DNA from: Rhodoferax sp.
GTDB taxonomy: Bacteria; Pseudomonadota; Gammaproteobacteria; Burkholderiales; Burkholderiaceae_C
Length of the DNA stretch: 64,000 bases
Assembly (NCBI RefSeq): GCF_030653815.1
Contig: NZ_JAURYQ010000013.1
Span: 1 to 64,000, forward strand
Direction: 5' to 3'
In this document: piece after piece, positions 10,522 through 18,234 of the stretch
Layout: every line of letters starts with the position of its first letter
Numbering within the stretch: the first letter of the stretch is position 1
The notes under the pieces: generated by a model
What the model was told of the DNA's origin: nothing
The model's input: the letters and a program-made list of their open reading frames with translations, nothing else
Databases searched by the model: none
Made by a program: the position numbers and the translations under genes

Positions 10522-11106
10522 ATGAAAAAACTTAACTTCACCCGACTTCTTATTTCTGCCGCCGTTTGTACCGTGGCCATGAGCGCCCAGGCGCAAAGCG
10601 GTTTCTACGGCCTCACTGCGCCGGGCAGCTCTTACGTTGAGCTGGGCATCGGTCAATCCGATTACTCGGTGGGCAATGGCAGCGGTCTGTTTGACTCCGA
10701 AGACGGCGATACCGCTTACAGCATTCGTGGCGGCAGTTTCTTCAATGCCAATTTGGGCATGGAAATTGGCTACACCAACTTTGGCAAGATCAACCGCGCG
10801 GGTGGCACCACCAAGGCCGAAGGCATCAACCTGAGCCTGGTCGGCAAGATGCCGCTCAGCCCGAGTTTCAAGGTGCTTGGCAAGATCGGCACCACTTACA
10901 GTCACACCAATGTGTCGAGTCTGGACCCGAGCGTCGCCGCCGGGTCTGAAAAAGACTTCGGTCTGTCCTACGGCATTGGCGCCGAGTACCTGCTCACACC
11001 GCAGTGGTCGGGCGTTCTGCAATATGAGTCGACCAAGATGCAGTTTGCCGGTGATCGCAGCGACCGCGTTGGTCTGACGAGTTTGTCGGCCCGATACCGC
11101 TTCTAA
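10522..11106 (+). CDS. Outer-membrane beta-barrel protein (OmpA-like/porin-like fold)
   Basis: This 194-aa protein has a cleavable signal peptide (about 1-23, 'MKKLNFTRLLISAAVCTVAM' ending AQAQ), followed by alternating aromatic/hydrophobic strands and a C-terminal 'SLSARYRF' ending in Phe, the signature recognised by the BAM insertion machinery. Size and pattern suggest an eight-stranded barrel. I start at the ATG at 10522 because it gives the signal peptide and has AAGGAAAA upstream, whereas the longer frame would hide the signal sequence. The function is unknown; it may be structural or a small channel. Confidence 0.85.
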   Translation: MKKLNFTRLLISAAVCTVAMSAQAQSGFYGLTAPGSSYVELGIGQSDYSVGNGSGLFDSEDGDTAYSIRGGSFFNANLGMEIGYTNFGKINRAGGTTKAEGINLSLVGKMPLSPSFKVLGKIGTTYSHTNVSSLDPSVAAGSEKDFGLSYGIGAEYLLTPQWSGVLQYESTKMQFAGDRSDRVGLTSLSARYRF

Positions 11107-11151
11107 ACTCGGAATCTGCCTCTGGCATGGGGCAGGGCGTATGCTCTGACC

Positions 11152-11466
11152 ATGCCACGCCTCACCCAAGCCCCCAATCTGTTCATGGCCACGCTGTGGG
11201 CGGACTGGCTGCGGACCGAGGGTATTGACGCCAGCGTCCAGCGCGAGTTCCTCCGCAGTGCCGCTGGCGAACTGCCGCCCGATCAATGCCTGCCGGAAGT
11301 CTGGATCAAAGACCCGCTTCAAGAAGCCCGGGCGCATGCGCTTTTGGGCTTGCTGCAGCATGTTCAGCAGCGCCGCTGGGTGTGTACTTGTGGTGAGTTG
11401 GTCGAAGGCGGCTTCGAGCAGTGCTGGCATTGCGGCAGCATGATGCCGGCAATTGAACAAGGTTGA
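11152..11466 (+). CDS. DUF2007-type protein with C-terminal zinc ribbon
   Basis: This is a 104-aa soluble protein. Residues 1-70 resemble the DUF2007 (putative signal-transducing) fold, which is PII-like ('LFMATLWADWLRTEGIDASV', 'LPEVWIKDPLQEARAHALL'). The tail 'WVCTCGELVEGGFEQCWHCG' has two CxC/CxxC pairs that can bind zinc. No biochemical role is established. Its stop codon touches the 3' end of the 4.5S RNA gene on the opposite strand. Confidence 0.75.
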   Translation: MPRLTQAPNLFMATLWADWLRTEGIDASVQREFLRSAAGELPPDQCLPEVWIKDPLQEARAHALLGLLQHVQQRRWVCTCGELVEGGFEQCWHCGSMMPAIEQG

Positions 11467-11557
11467 CGAGCCTGACCCCGGCACTGGCTCCACAGTTAGG
11501 GCTGCTTGGTTCCCCACCTGACCCGGTTGGCCGCTTCACCATGCGGGAAGGCCCGTC
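11465..11557 (-). ncRNA. ffs: Signal recognition particle RNA (4.5S RNA)
   Basis: On the minus strand the conserved SRP apical domain is present: GGTCAGGTGGGGAACC followed by AAGCAGCC, matching the bacterial pattern GGTCAGG-N6-GGAANNNAGCAGCC. The two ends pair (GACGGGCC near 11557 with GGCTCGTC near 11465), closing the long hairpin at about 93 nt. A position beside dnaX is common for this gene. It binds Ffh and targets membrane proteins to the translocon. The exact ends are estimated from the terminal stem. Confidence 0.88.
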
Positions 11558-11564
11558 AAGCGGA

Positions 11565-11570
11565 ATTGTA
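11565..11570 (-). promoter_or_regulatory. Probable -10 box of the 4.5S RNA gene
   Basis: TACAAT on the minus strand lies 7 bp before the predicted RNA 5' end. The -35 region is weak. Confidence 0.45.
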
Positions 11571-11661
11571 AGGGCAGGACGATGTCCCTGGTCTCCGTGG
11601 CCCTAAAACAGGGTCGCCATGCTGGCATGCTTGCTGCCGTGTCGCCCTTTAGAATCAAGAA

Positions 11662-13479
11662 ATGTCATATCTTGTGCTCGCCCGTAAATACCGTCCCCGA
11701 AATTTCACTGAAATGGTGGGCCAGGACCACGTGGTGCAAGCGCTGACCAATGCGCTCACCAGCCAGCGCCTGCACCATGCCTACCTGTTCACCGGCACGC
11801 GCGGCGTCGGCAAGACCACGGTGTCGCGTATTCTGGCCAAGTCGCTCAATTGCCAGGGCGCCGACGGCCAGGGCGGCATCACCGCCACGCCGTGTGGCGT
11901 CTGCCAAGCCTGCACCGACATCGACAGCGGCCGTTTTGTCGACTACACCGAGCTCGATGCCGCCTCGAATCGGGGTGTGGACGAGGTCCAGGCGCTGCTG
12001 GAGCAGGCGGTGTACAAGCCGGTGCAGGGTCGCTTCAAGGTGTTCATGATCGACGAGGTCCACATGCTCACCAACACGGCCTTCAACGCCATGCTTAAAA
12101 CGCTGGAGGAGCCGCCCGAATACCTCAAGTTTGTGCTGGCCACCACCGACCCGCAAAAAGTGCCGGTCACGGTGCTGTCGCGCTGCCTGCAGTTCAATTT
12201 GCGGCCCATGGCGCCTGACACCATCCGTGAGCATCTGCAAAAAGTGTTGTTGACCGAGCAGGTGCAGGCCGACGTGCCGTCCCTGCGCCTGCTGGCGCGT
12301 GCCGCGCGCGGCTCCATGCGGGATGCCTTGAGTCTGACCGATCAGGCCATTGCCTTTGGCTCGGGTGTGTTGCAGGAAGCCACGGTGCGCCAGATGCTGG
12401 GCAGTGTCGACCGCTCCTATGTGTTCAGGCTGCTGCAGGCGCTGGCGCAAGGCGACGGCAAAACCGTGGTCGACACCTCCGAGACCTTGCGCACCCATGG
12501 CCTGAGCGCAGCCTCCACACTGGAAGAAATGAGCGGTGTGCTACAGCGCATGGCGGTGTTGCAGGCGGTGCCCGACAGCGCCCAGGACGACAACGACCCC
12601 GAGTTTGCCGAGATCGCGCAGTTGGCGGCCCTGATGCCGGCCGACGAGACCCAGTTGCTCTACAGCATCTGCCTGCATGGCCGGGGCGAACTGGGGCTGG
12701 CGCCGGATGAATACGCGGCGCTCACCATGGTGTTGCTGCGCCTGCTGGCGTTCAAGCCTGCGGCGGCCGATGCGGCCACTGCGGAAAAAAAAACACTGAA
12801 AATTCTTTCGCGCCCCGGCGCTGAGCCATCGGCCCAGCCAACGAAAATTGCGCCCGGGCCAGCGCCAGCGCCGGTGACTGCCGCGGTGCCCCAGGGGCAT
12901 CGTCTGCCGGTGCGCGACATGCCGCGCCCGCAAACCCCAAGCACCACGCCCGAGCCGCCGCTGGTACCGGATCCGGTTCAGGTCGTGTCCGATGCGCCCC
13001 CGCAGGCCGCAAAAATTGAAGCTGTTCAGGTGCACGAGCAGCCAGACCCCCGGCGCGATGTGCCGCTGGAGCGCGTGGCTGAAGCGGTGGCTGGCAGCAC
13101 TGACGGTGATTTTTGGTACGCCACGGTGCAGGCCCTGATTGCCTCGGAGGCCATTACCGCGATGGTGCGCGAGCTGGCCTTGCAGGCGCAGCTGGTGGCG
13201 CGTGACACCGACCAATGGTTGCTGCGGGTGGAGCGTGAGTCGCTCAACCAGCCCGGCAGCCGCGAACGTCTGGCGGCAGCGCTGGCCACGGCGGGTTACC
13301 CGGTGCGTCTGGTGGCCGAAGTCGGGCGTGTCAGCGACAGCCCGGCCCGGCGCAATGCAGCTGCAGCAGCACAAGCCCAGCTGCTGGCTGAAAAAATCGT
13401 TTTCGACGATCCGTTGGTGCAGTCGCTGATGCGTGATTTTGGGGCGAAAATCGTTCCTGGCAGCATCAAGCCGGGGTGA
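11662..13479 (+). CDS. dnaX: DNA polymerase III subunits gamma and tau
   Basis: This 605-aa clamp-loader ATPase builds the replisome. The AAA+ module (1 to about 230) has Walker A 'GTRGVGKTT' (45-53), a four-Cys zinc site (C64, C79, C82, C85), Walker B 'FMIDEVHML' and the arginine-finger/sensor segment 'LSRCLQFNLRP'. The clamp-loader collar lies at about 230-370. A Pro/Ala-rich linker and tau-specific domains follow. Codons 375-378 contain nine consecutive A (12785-12793). A shift here in either direction ends translation at once (TGA at 12797) or after ten codons (TGA at 12822), so a short gamma form of about 378-387 aa is possible. It is followed by ybaB and recR, the usual order. Confidence 0.97.
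   Translation: MSYLVLARKYRPRNFTEMVGQDHVVQALTNALTSQRLHHAYLFTGTRGVGKTTVSRILAKSLNCQGADGQGGITATPCGVCQACTDIDSGRFVDYTELDAASNRGVDEVQALLEQAVYKPVQGRFKVFMIDEVHMLTNTAFNAMLKTLEEPPEYLKFVLATTDPQKVPVTVLSRCLQFNLRPMAPDTIREHLQKVLLTEQVQADVPSLRLLARAARGSMRDALSLTDQAIAFGSGVLQEATVRQMLGSVDRSYVFRLLQALAQGDGKTVVDTSETLRTHGLSAASTLEEMSGVLQRMAVLQAVPDSAQDDNDPEFAEIAQLAALMPADETQLLYSICLHGRGELGLAPDEYAALTMVLLRLLAFKPAAADAATAEKKTLKILSRPGAEPSAQPTKIAPGPAPAPVTAAVPQGHRLPVRDMPRPQTPSTTPEPPLVPDPVQVVSDAPPQAAKIEAVQVHEQPDPRRDVPLERVAEAVAGSTDGDFWYATVQALIASEAITAMVRELALQAQLVARDTDQWLLRVERESLNQPGSRERLAAALATAGYPVRLVAEVGRVSDSPARRNAAAAAQAQLLAEKIVFDDPLVQSLMRDFGAKIVPGSIKPG
12785..12824 (+). promoter_or_regulatory. Candidate programmed slippage site for the dnaX gamma product
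   Basis: An A9 run contains the in-frame heptamer A_AAA_AAA. Sixteen bases later GCGCC-CC-GGCGC (12810-12821) can form a hairpin. Stop codons close both shifted frames within 31 bases of the run. Confidence 0.55.
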
Positions 13480-13508
13480 AATTCATTTGCCTCCCTGATC
13501 TTTTTTGT

Positions 13509-13542
13509 GCCGGGCGGGCATGGCCTGATACCCGGCGTTTTT
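13509..13542 (+). terminator. Weak candidate terminator between dnaX and ybaB
   Basis: GCCGGG (13509-13514) pairs with CCCGGC (13531-13536) around a 16-nt loop and is followed by G and five T. The large loop makes it a weak or attenuating terminator. Confidence 0.35.
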
Positions 13543-13570
13543 GACGATTTAAATTCAACAAGGAAATTCC

Positions 13571-13903
13571 ATGTTCAACAAAGGACAACTCGCCGGTCTC
13601 ATGAAGCAGGCGCAAACCATGCAGGACAACATGAAAAAAGCCCAGGACGAGCTCGGCAGCATCGAGGTCACGGGTGAGTCGGGCGCCGGTCTGGTCAAGG
13701 TCACCATGACCTGCAAGCACGATGTGAAACGCATCACCATTGACCCCAGCCTGTTGGCCGACGACAAGGACATGCTCGAAGACCTGGTGGCCGCCGCCTT
13801 CAACGCCGCCGTGCGCAAGGCCGAGGAAACCTCGACCGAGAAAATGGGCAAGATCACCGCCGGCATGCCTGGCCTTCCCGGCGGCATGAAGTTCCCCTTC
13901 TGA
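13571..13903 (+). CDS. ybaB: YbaB/EbfC nucleoid-associated protein
   Basis: This 110-aa DNA-binding protein of the YbaB/EbfC family forms tweezer-like dimers and sits between dnaX and recR in most proteobacteria, as here. The N-terminal '[18 protein letters not shown]', the central '[20 protein letters not shown]' and the tail '[12 protein letters not shown]' are typical. The ATG follows AAGGAAATTCC. It probably organises DNA or assists RecR-related repair, but its exact role is unsettled in the family. Confidence 0.94.
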   Translation: MFNKGQLAGLMKQAQTMQDNMKKAQDELGSIEVTGESGAGLVKVTMTCKHDVKRITIDPSLLADDKDMLEDLVAAAFNAAVRKAEETSTEKMGKITAGMPGLPGGMKFPF

Positions 13904-13934
13904 CACGCACAAGCTCTGTCCCCAACATTTCAAT

Positions 13935-14525
13935 ATGGCCGACACCAACGCGCTTGAAACCCTGATCCAGTCACTGCGGCGGTTGCCGGGGGTGGGCGTC
14001 AAGTCGGCGCAGCGCATGGCGTTTCATTTGCTGCAGCACGACCGCGCCGGGGCGCAAACGCTCTCGATGGCGCTGGCGCATGCGGCGCAAGCCGTGCAGC
14101 ATTGCGAACGCTGCCACACTTTCACCGAAGCCCAGGTGTGCAGCACCTGCCTGGACACGCGCCGCGATGCCAGCAAACTCTGCGTGGTGGAAACCCCCGC
14201 CGATCAGTCAGCGGTGGAACGCACCGGCGCCTACAAGGGACTTTATTTTGTGCTGATGGGCAAGCTCAGTCCGCTTGACGGCATCGGTCCGCACGACATC
14301 GGCCTGAAAAAGCTGTTTGACCGGGCGCTCGATGGCACGGTGCTGGAGGTCATTCTGGCGACCAACTTCACCGCCGAGGGCGAGGCCACGGCCCATGTGA
14401 TCAGTGAGGGGCTCAAAGCCCGCGGGCTGCACCTGACGCGGCTGGCGCGCGGCGTGCCGGTGGGCAGTGAGCTGGAGTATGTGGATTTGGGTACCATTGC
14501 CCACGCGCTGGTCGACCGCCGTTAG
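13935..14525 (+). CDS. recR: Recombination mediator RecR
   Basis: This 196-aa protein acts with RecF and RecO to load RecA at single-strand gaps. It shows the N-terminal helix-hairpin-helix ('[20 protein letters not shown]'), a four-Cys zinc finger ('[16 protein letters not shown]'), a Toprim domain ('[20 protein letters not shown]' region) and a C-terminal Walker-B-like segment. Length matches the family norm of about 200 aa. It ends 5 bp before the convergent mltD stop. Confidence 0.97.
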   Translation: MADTNALETLIQSLRRLPGVGVKSAQRMAFHLLQHDRAGAQTLSMALAHAAQAVQHCERCHTFTEAQVCSTCLDTRRDASKLCVVETPADQSAVERTGAYKGLYFVLMGKLSPLDGIGPHDIGLKKLFDRALDGTVLEVILATNFTAEGEATAHVISEGLKARGLHLTRLARGVPVGSELEYVDLGTIAHALVDRR

Positions 14526-14530
14526 GGCCT

Positions 14531-16078
14531 TTACTGGCGTGCCAGCTTGACGGGTTTTTTCTTGGCGGCTGATTTGGCTGGCGCGGCTTTGGCCGATTTG
14601 GCAACGGCCGTCTTGCCGCGTGCCTTGGTACTGCCTTTGACGCGGGCCTTGGCCGGCAAGTACAGCACCACCGATTGACCGCGCTTGAAGGTGGCCGACG
14701 TGCTGACCTTGTTCCAGTCGGCAAGTACCTGGGCGCTCACGCTGAAACGCCGGGCCATGCTGGCCACGTTGTCTTTCTTGCCGGCTTTCACCACGGTTTT
14801 GCGCAGCACCACATCGGGCGCCAGGGTGAGGTAGCCGTTGTTGGCCACGTGCTCTGTCACGTCACTGTTCAGGCTGGCCGAGCGGCGCACCAGCAGGGTC
14901 GAGCCCGCCTTGACATTCATCCGGGGCGGGATGTTGTTGACGTTGCGCAACTCATCCTCGCTCATGCCGACGCGCTTGGCGGCGTCTGCCGGATTGAGGG
15001 TGGTGGGGGCCACCCAGGCGGTCCAGTTGGCCAGACGCCCGCCGTTGTAAGCGCTCAGCTTGTTTTGAAAAAGCTCGGCGTTGTCCCAGGGCAGCAAAAT
15101 CTGCGAATTGCTGGCCGCCAGCAAAACGGGCTTGTTGGCGGAGGGGTTGAGTGCCCGGAAGTCGGCCAGCGGCACCTCGGCGAGTTCGGCTGCCAGCGCC
15201 ACATCGATGTCGCGCTCAATTTCGACGCTCTGGAAATAGGGGTGATTGCCGATGTCGGGCAGGGACACACGGAACGACTGGGGCGTGGCCACGATGTTTT
15301 TCACCGCCTGCAGCTTGGGCACGTACATGCGGGTTTCCATGGGCATGACCAGGTCCTCATAGCGGGTACCGGTGCCGGCATTTTTGGCTTTCTTGATGGC
15401 CCGCTGCACGCTGCCTTCGCCCCAGTTGTAGGCGGCCAGCGCCAGGTGCCAGTCGCCAAACATGCGGTGAAGCTTTTGCAGGTAGTCGAGCGCGGCGCGG
15501 GTCGACTCAATCACGTCACGGCGGTCGTCGCGAAACATGTTCTGCTTGAGCTCGAAGTACTTGCCGGTGGCCGGCATGAACTGCCACATGCCGGCCGCCT
15601 TGGCGCTGGACACCGCCTGCGGATTGAAGGCGCTCTCGATGAAGGGCAACAGCGCCAGTTCGCTCGGCATGTCGCGTCGCTCCAGTTCTTCGACGATGTA
15701 GAACAGGTACTTGCTGCCGCGCTCGGTCATGCGCGCCACGTAGTCGGGGCGGCTGCTGTACCAGAGCTCGCGCTCGCGCACCAGGTCGGAGTCCAGGTCG
15801 GGCATGGCAAAGCCGCCGCGCACACGATCCCAGAGGTCAACCGGGGGTGACAGCGACTGCACGCTGCGCGAGCGCAGCGAAGGCTCGCTGGCCAGGGGTT
15901 TGAGGCCACCCCCCGGGTAGACAGAAAAATTGCTGTCAGGGGTGCCGGGCAGGCTGGCGCCCGAGCCGGTGGCTGCCGTGGTCGAGCGGGTCGACGTTGG
16001 GTCGGCAGGCACCGATGTCGCGCAGCCGGCCAGCCACAGGACGGGCAGCAAGGCCAGTGCGTAAAAAAACTGTTTCAA
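14531..16078 (-). CDS. mltD: Membrane-bound lytic murein transglycosylase D
   Basis: This 515-aa outer-membrane lipoprotein cleaves peptidoglycan between MurNAc and GlcNAc. It has a signal peptide with lipobox 'LAGC' (Cys19) and an SLT domain with the catalytic Glu in 'LLPFIESAFNPQA', then 'AAGMWQFMPATG' and 'LALAAYNWGEGSVQRAI'. LysM-like segments follow near 350-480 ('VKAGKKDNVASMARRFSVSA'). A Lys/Ala-rich tail closes the protein. The start is TTG, and it overlaps the gloB stop by four bases (TTGA), so the pair is translationally coupled. E. coli also has mltD next to gloB. Confidence 0.93.
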   Translation of the reverse strand: MKQFFYALALLPVLWLAGCATSVPADPTSTRSTTAATGSGASLPGTPDSNFSVYPGGGLKPLASEPSLRSRSVQSLSPPVDLWDRVRGGFAMPDLDSDLVRERELWYSSRPDYVARMTERGSKYLFYIVEELERRDMPSELALLPFIESAFNPQAVSSAKAAGMWQFMPATGKYFELKQNMFRDDRRDVIESTRAALDYLQKLHRMFGDWHLALAAYNWGEGSVQRAIKKAKNAGTGTRYEDLVMPMETRMYVPKLQAVKNIVATPQSFRVSLPDIGNHPYFQSVEIERDIDVALAAELAEVPLADFRALNPSANKPVLLAASNSQILLPWDNAELFQNKLSAYNGGRLANWTAWVAPTTLNPADAAKRVGMSEDELRNVNNIPPRMNVKAGSTLLVRRSASLNSDVTEHVANNGYLTLAPDVVLRKTVVKAGKKDNVASMARRFSVSAQVLADWNKVSTSATFKRGQSVVLYLPAKARVKGSTKARGKTAVAKSAKAAPAKSAAKKKPVKLARQ

Positions 16079-16842
16079 AATTGATCTTTCCAGGTTCTCA
16101 GGGCGGCAAAGACAGCGACCGGGTCGCGTGCCATGGGGTCGAACTGCTGCACCGCATGGGCCACGGTCGGCAAATGGGTGCGTAAAAAGGGGTTGACAGC
16201 TCTTTCAAGGCCAATCGAGGAGGGTAGCGTGGGTTGCAGTTGCTGACGCAGCGACTGGGCCTGCGCCTGGTAGTTCAGCAGCGCGCTATTGTCAGGCTCA
16301 ACGGCCCGGGCAAAGCGCAAACTGCCCAAAGTATATTCATGCGCGCAGCAGACCCGGGTGGCGTCGGGCAGCGCAGCCAAGCGTGTCAGGGAGGCCAGCA
16401 TTTGGGCTGGCGTGCCCTCAAACAAACGCCCGCAACCGGCGCTGAACAGGGTGTCGCCACAAAACAGCACAGGGTCGGCGCCCGGCACCTGGCCCCAGTA
16501 GGCAATGTGCCCGGCGGTGTGGCCTGGCACCAGCAATACCTCAAGGCGCAAGCCGAGCACCTCGACGATGTCGCCGTCGGTGAGCCGATGCAGCGGCTCG
16601 GGCATGTCTTCGGTGGCGGGTCCGTACACCTGGGCACCGGTGCGCTGGCGCAGGACATCGACCCCGCCGGTGTGGTCGCCATGGTGGTGCGTGACTAAAA
16701 TCGCCGCCAGGGTCAGTCCGTGTTGGGCCAGGGCCGTGAGCACGGGCTGTGCGTCCCCGGGGTCCACCACCAGCGCCCGACGTTCGTCGTGCAACATCCA
16801 GATGTAGTTGTCGTTGAAAGCAGGTATTGGAATTAATTTCAT
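16075..16842 (-). CDS. gloB: Hydroxyacylglutathione hydrolase (glyoxalase II)
   Basis: This 255-aa zinc enzyme hydrolyses S-D-lactoylglutathione to lactate and glutathione, the second step of methylglyoxal detoxification. The N-terminus 'MKLIPIPAFNDNYIWML' and the metal motif 'VTHHHGDHTGG' are diagnostic, and 'CGDTLFSAGCGRLFEG' and 'CAHEYTLGSLRFA' supply further metal and substrate residues. Its start codon overlaps that of the divergent methyltransferase gene on the CATG at 16840-16843, so its promoter must lie within that gene. Confidence 0.96.
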   Translation of the reverse strand: MKLIPIPAFNDNYIWMLHDERRALVVDPGDAQPVLTALAQHGLTLAAILVTHHHGDHTGGVDVLRQRTGAQVYGPATEDMPEPLHRLTDGDIVEVLGLRLEVLLVPGHTAGHIAYWGQVPGADPVLFCGDTLFSAGCGRLFEGTPAQMLASLTRLAALPDATRVCCAHEYTLGSLRFARAVEPDNSALLNYQAQAQSLRQQLQPTLPSSIGLERAVNPFLRTHLPTVAHAVQQFDPMARDPVAVFAALRTWKDQF

Positions 16843-17602
16843 GGCTGATCAAATTATAGGTTTGCACGAATGGATCGCGACGCCACCCGGGGCTTACCTG
16901 CTGGCCTGGGAGCGTGCGCAAATGGCCACGGCCGTGGCCGACGTGTTTGGTTTTCATGCGCTGCAACTGGGTTTGCCCGAGCTCGATGCCTTGGCCGCCA
17001 ACCGCATGCCGCACCGCTGGCTGGCCACCGAAACCCCCAATGAAAAAGCCGCTTTTGTCACTGACTTTTCGGCGCTGCCCTTTCCTGCCAACAGCCTTGA
17101 TCTGGTGGTGCTGCCGCATGCTCTGGAACTCACCGCCGACCCGCACTCCGCCTTGAGTGAGGTGGCCCGGGTGCTGGTGCCGGAAGGGCGCGTCGTGATT
17201 TGCGGCTTTAACCCCATGAGTTTGTGGGGCTTTCGCCAGCAGCGCGGCCACCTGTACCGGCGCCTTGGCGTGAACCGCTTGTTTTTGCCGCAGGCGGGCG
17301 AATTCATTGGCTACCTGCGCTGCCGTGACTGGCTGCGTCTGCTGAGTTTTGAGATCGAGTCCGGGGATTTCGGCTGCTACCGGCCGGCCTTGACCCGCGA
17401 GCCCTGGTTGCAGCGTTTTGCCTGGATGGACCAGGCCGGCGCACGCTGGTGGCCCTTTTTCGGTGCCGTTTATTGCCTGGTGGCGGTCAAGCGGGTGCGC
17501 GGCATGACGCTGCTCAACCCGGCCTGGAAGCCGACCCGGCTGTTGCCGAATGCCCCTGTGTCCGTTGCCAATAGCTCGGGCTCCCGCAAGTCGGGTGCCT
17601 GA
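16841..17602 (+). CDS. SAM-dependent methyltransferase (YafS-like)
   Basis: This 253-aa class I methyltransferase has 'LPFPANSLDLVVLPHALEL' as motif II and the post-motif region 'VARVLVPEGRVVICGFNP', and an atypical motif I region. The position between gloB and rnhA matches E. coli yafS. The substrate is unknown. I start at the ATG at 16841 because the longer frame would run back through gloB. It starts on the same CATG as gloB in the opposite direction and has no clear ribosome-binding site, which leaves little room for a 5' untranslated leader. Confidence 0.86.
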   Translation: MADQIIGLHEWIATPPGAYLLAWERAQMATAVADVFGFHALQLGLPELDALAANRMPHRWLATETPNEKAAFVTDFSALPFPANSLDLVVLPHALELTADPHSALSEVARVLVPEGRVVICGFNPMSLWGFRQQRGHLYRRLGVNRLFLPQAGEFIGYLRCRDWLRLLSFEIESGDFGCYRPALTREPWLQRFAWMDQAGARWWPFFGAVYCLVAVKRVRGMTLLNPAWKPTRLLPNAPVSVANSSGSRKSGA

Positions 17603-17620
17603 GTGTTTTTTACTTAATTG

Positions 17621-17665
17621 GTTGGGGGCAGAGCACGTCGCTGCGCGAGTGGTCTGGCCCGCAAA
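17621..17665. repeat. REP-like palindromic repeat, copy 3
   Basis: This copy is inverted relative to copies 1 and 2 (GGCAGAGCACGTCGCTGCGCG in its left part is their reverse complement) and has two arm changes. It lies between the methyltransferase gene and rnhA. It falls inside an open frame that runs into rnhA but is not part of the RNase H fold. Confidence 0.78.
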
Positions 17666-17686
17666 GTTTCAATTCAACCTGAGGTC

Positions 17687-18142
17687 ATGCTTTTGAATTC
17701 GATCGAGATTTATACCGACGGCGCCTGCAAGGGCAACCCTGGCCCGGGTGGTTGGGGCGCGCTGCTCAAATCTTCTGACGCCCAAAAAGAGCTCTGTGGC
17801 GGCGAACTGGGCACCACCAACAACCGCATGGAAATGATGGCGGTGATCGAGGCGCTGGCGGCCTTGAAGCGCCCTTGCAAGGTCACGCTGCACGTGGACA
17901 GCCAGTATGTGCTCAAGGGCATGACCGAGTGGCTGCCGGGCTGGAAAGCGCGGGGCTGGAAGACGGCCGCCAAGGCGCCGGTGAAGAACGTCGATTTATG
18001 GCAGCGCCTGGACGCGCTGGTCAACAGCGGCAAGCACCAGATTGATTGGCGCTGGGTGCGCGGCCACAACGGCGACCCCGGCAATGAGCGTGCCGATGAA
18101 CTGGCCAATCGGGGCGTTGACATGGCGCTGCGCCAGCGCTGA
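17687..18142 (+). CDS. rnhA: Ribonuclease HI
   Basis: This 151-aa endonuclease degrades the RNA strand of RNA-DNA hybrids (R-loops, Okazaki primers). The catalytic acids are in place: Asp in '[19 protein letters not shown]', Glu in '[13 protein letters not shown]', Asp in '[11 protein letters not shown]', and the final Asp in '[12 protein letters not shown]', with the flexible-loop His in 'VRGHNGDPG'. The ATG at 17687 was chosen because the earlier start at 17618 would translate palindromic repeat copy 3 and has no counterpart in the family. Confidence 0.97.
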   Translation: MLLNSIEIYTDGACKGNPGPGGWGALLKSSDAQKELCGGELGTTNNRMEMMAVIEALAALKRPCKVTLHVDSQYVLKGMTEWLPGWKARGWKTAAKAPVKNVDLWQRLDALVNSGKHQIDWRWVRGHNGDPGNERADELANRGVDMALRQR

Positions 18143-18234
18143 CGACCGGGCTGCCCTTTTTTCGGCAAAGTGTGCGTTGTGCCGCTACAGTTGCCCGGTG
18201 CAGTTGGTAATGGCATTGACTGGAAAAAATAAAC

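Noticed and set aside
10387-11517. 376-codon minus-strand frame across the barrel and DUF2007 genes
   Set aside because: It overlaps two supported genes and the 4.5S RNA and shows no protein features.
17618-17686. N-terminal extension of rnhA
   Set aside because: It translates REP-like repeat copy 3 and has no counterpart in RNase HI.
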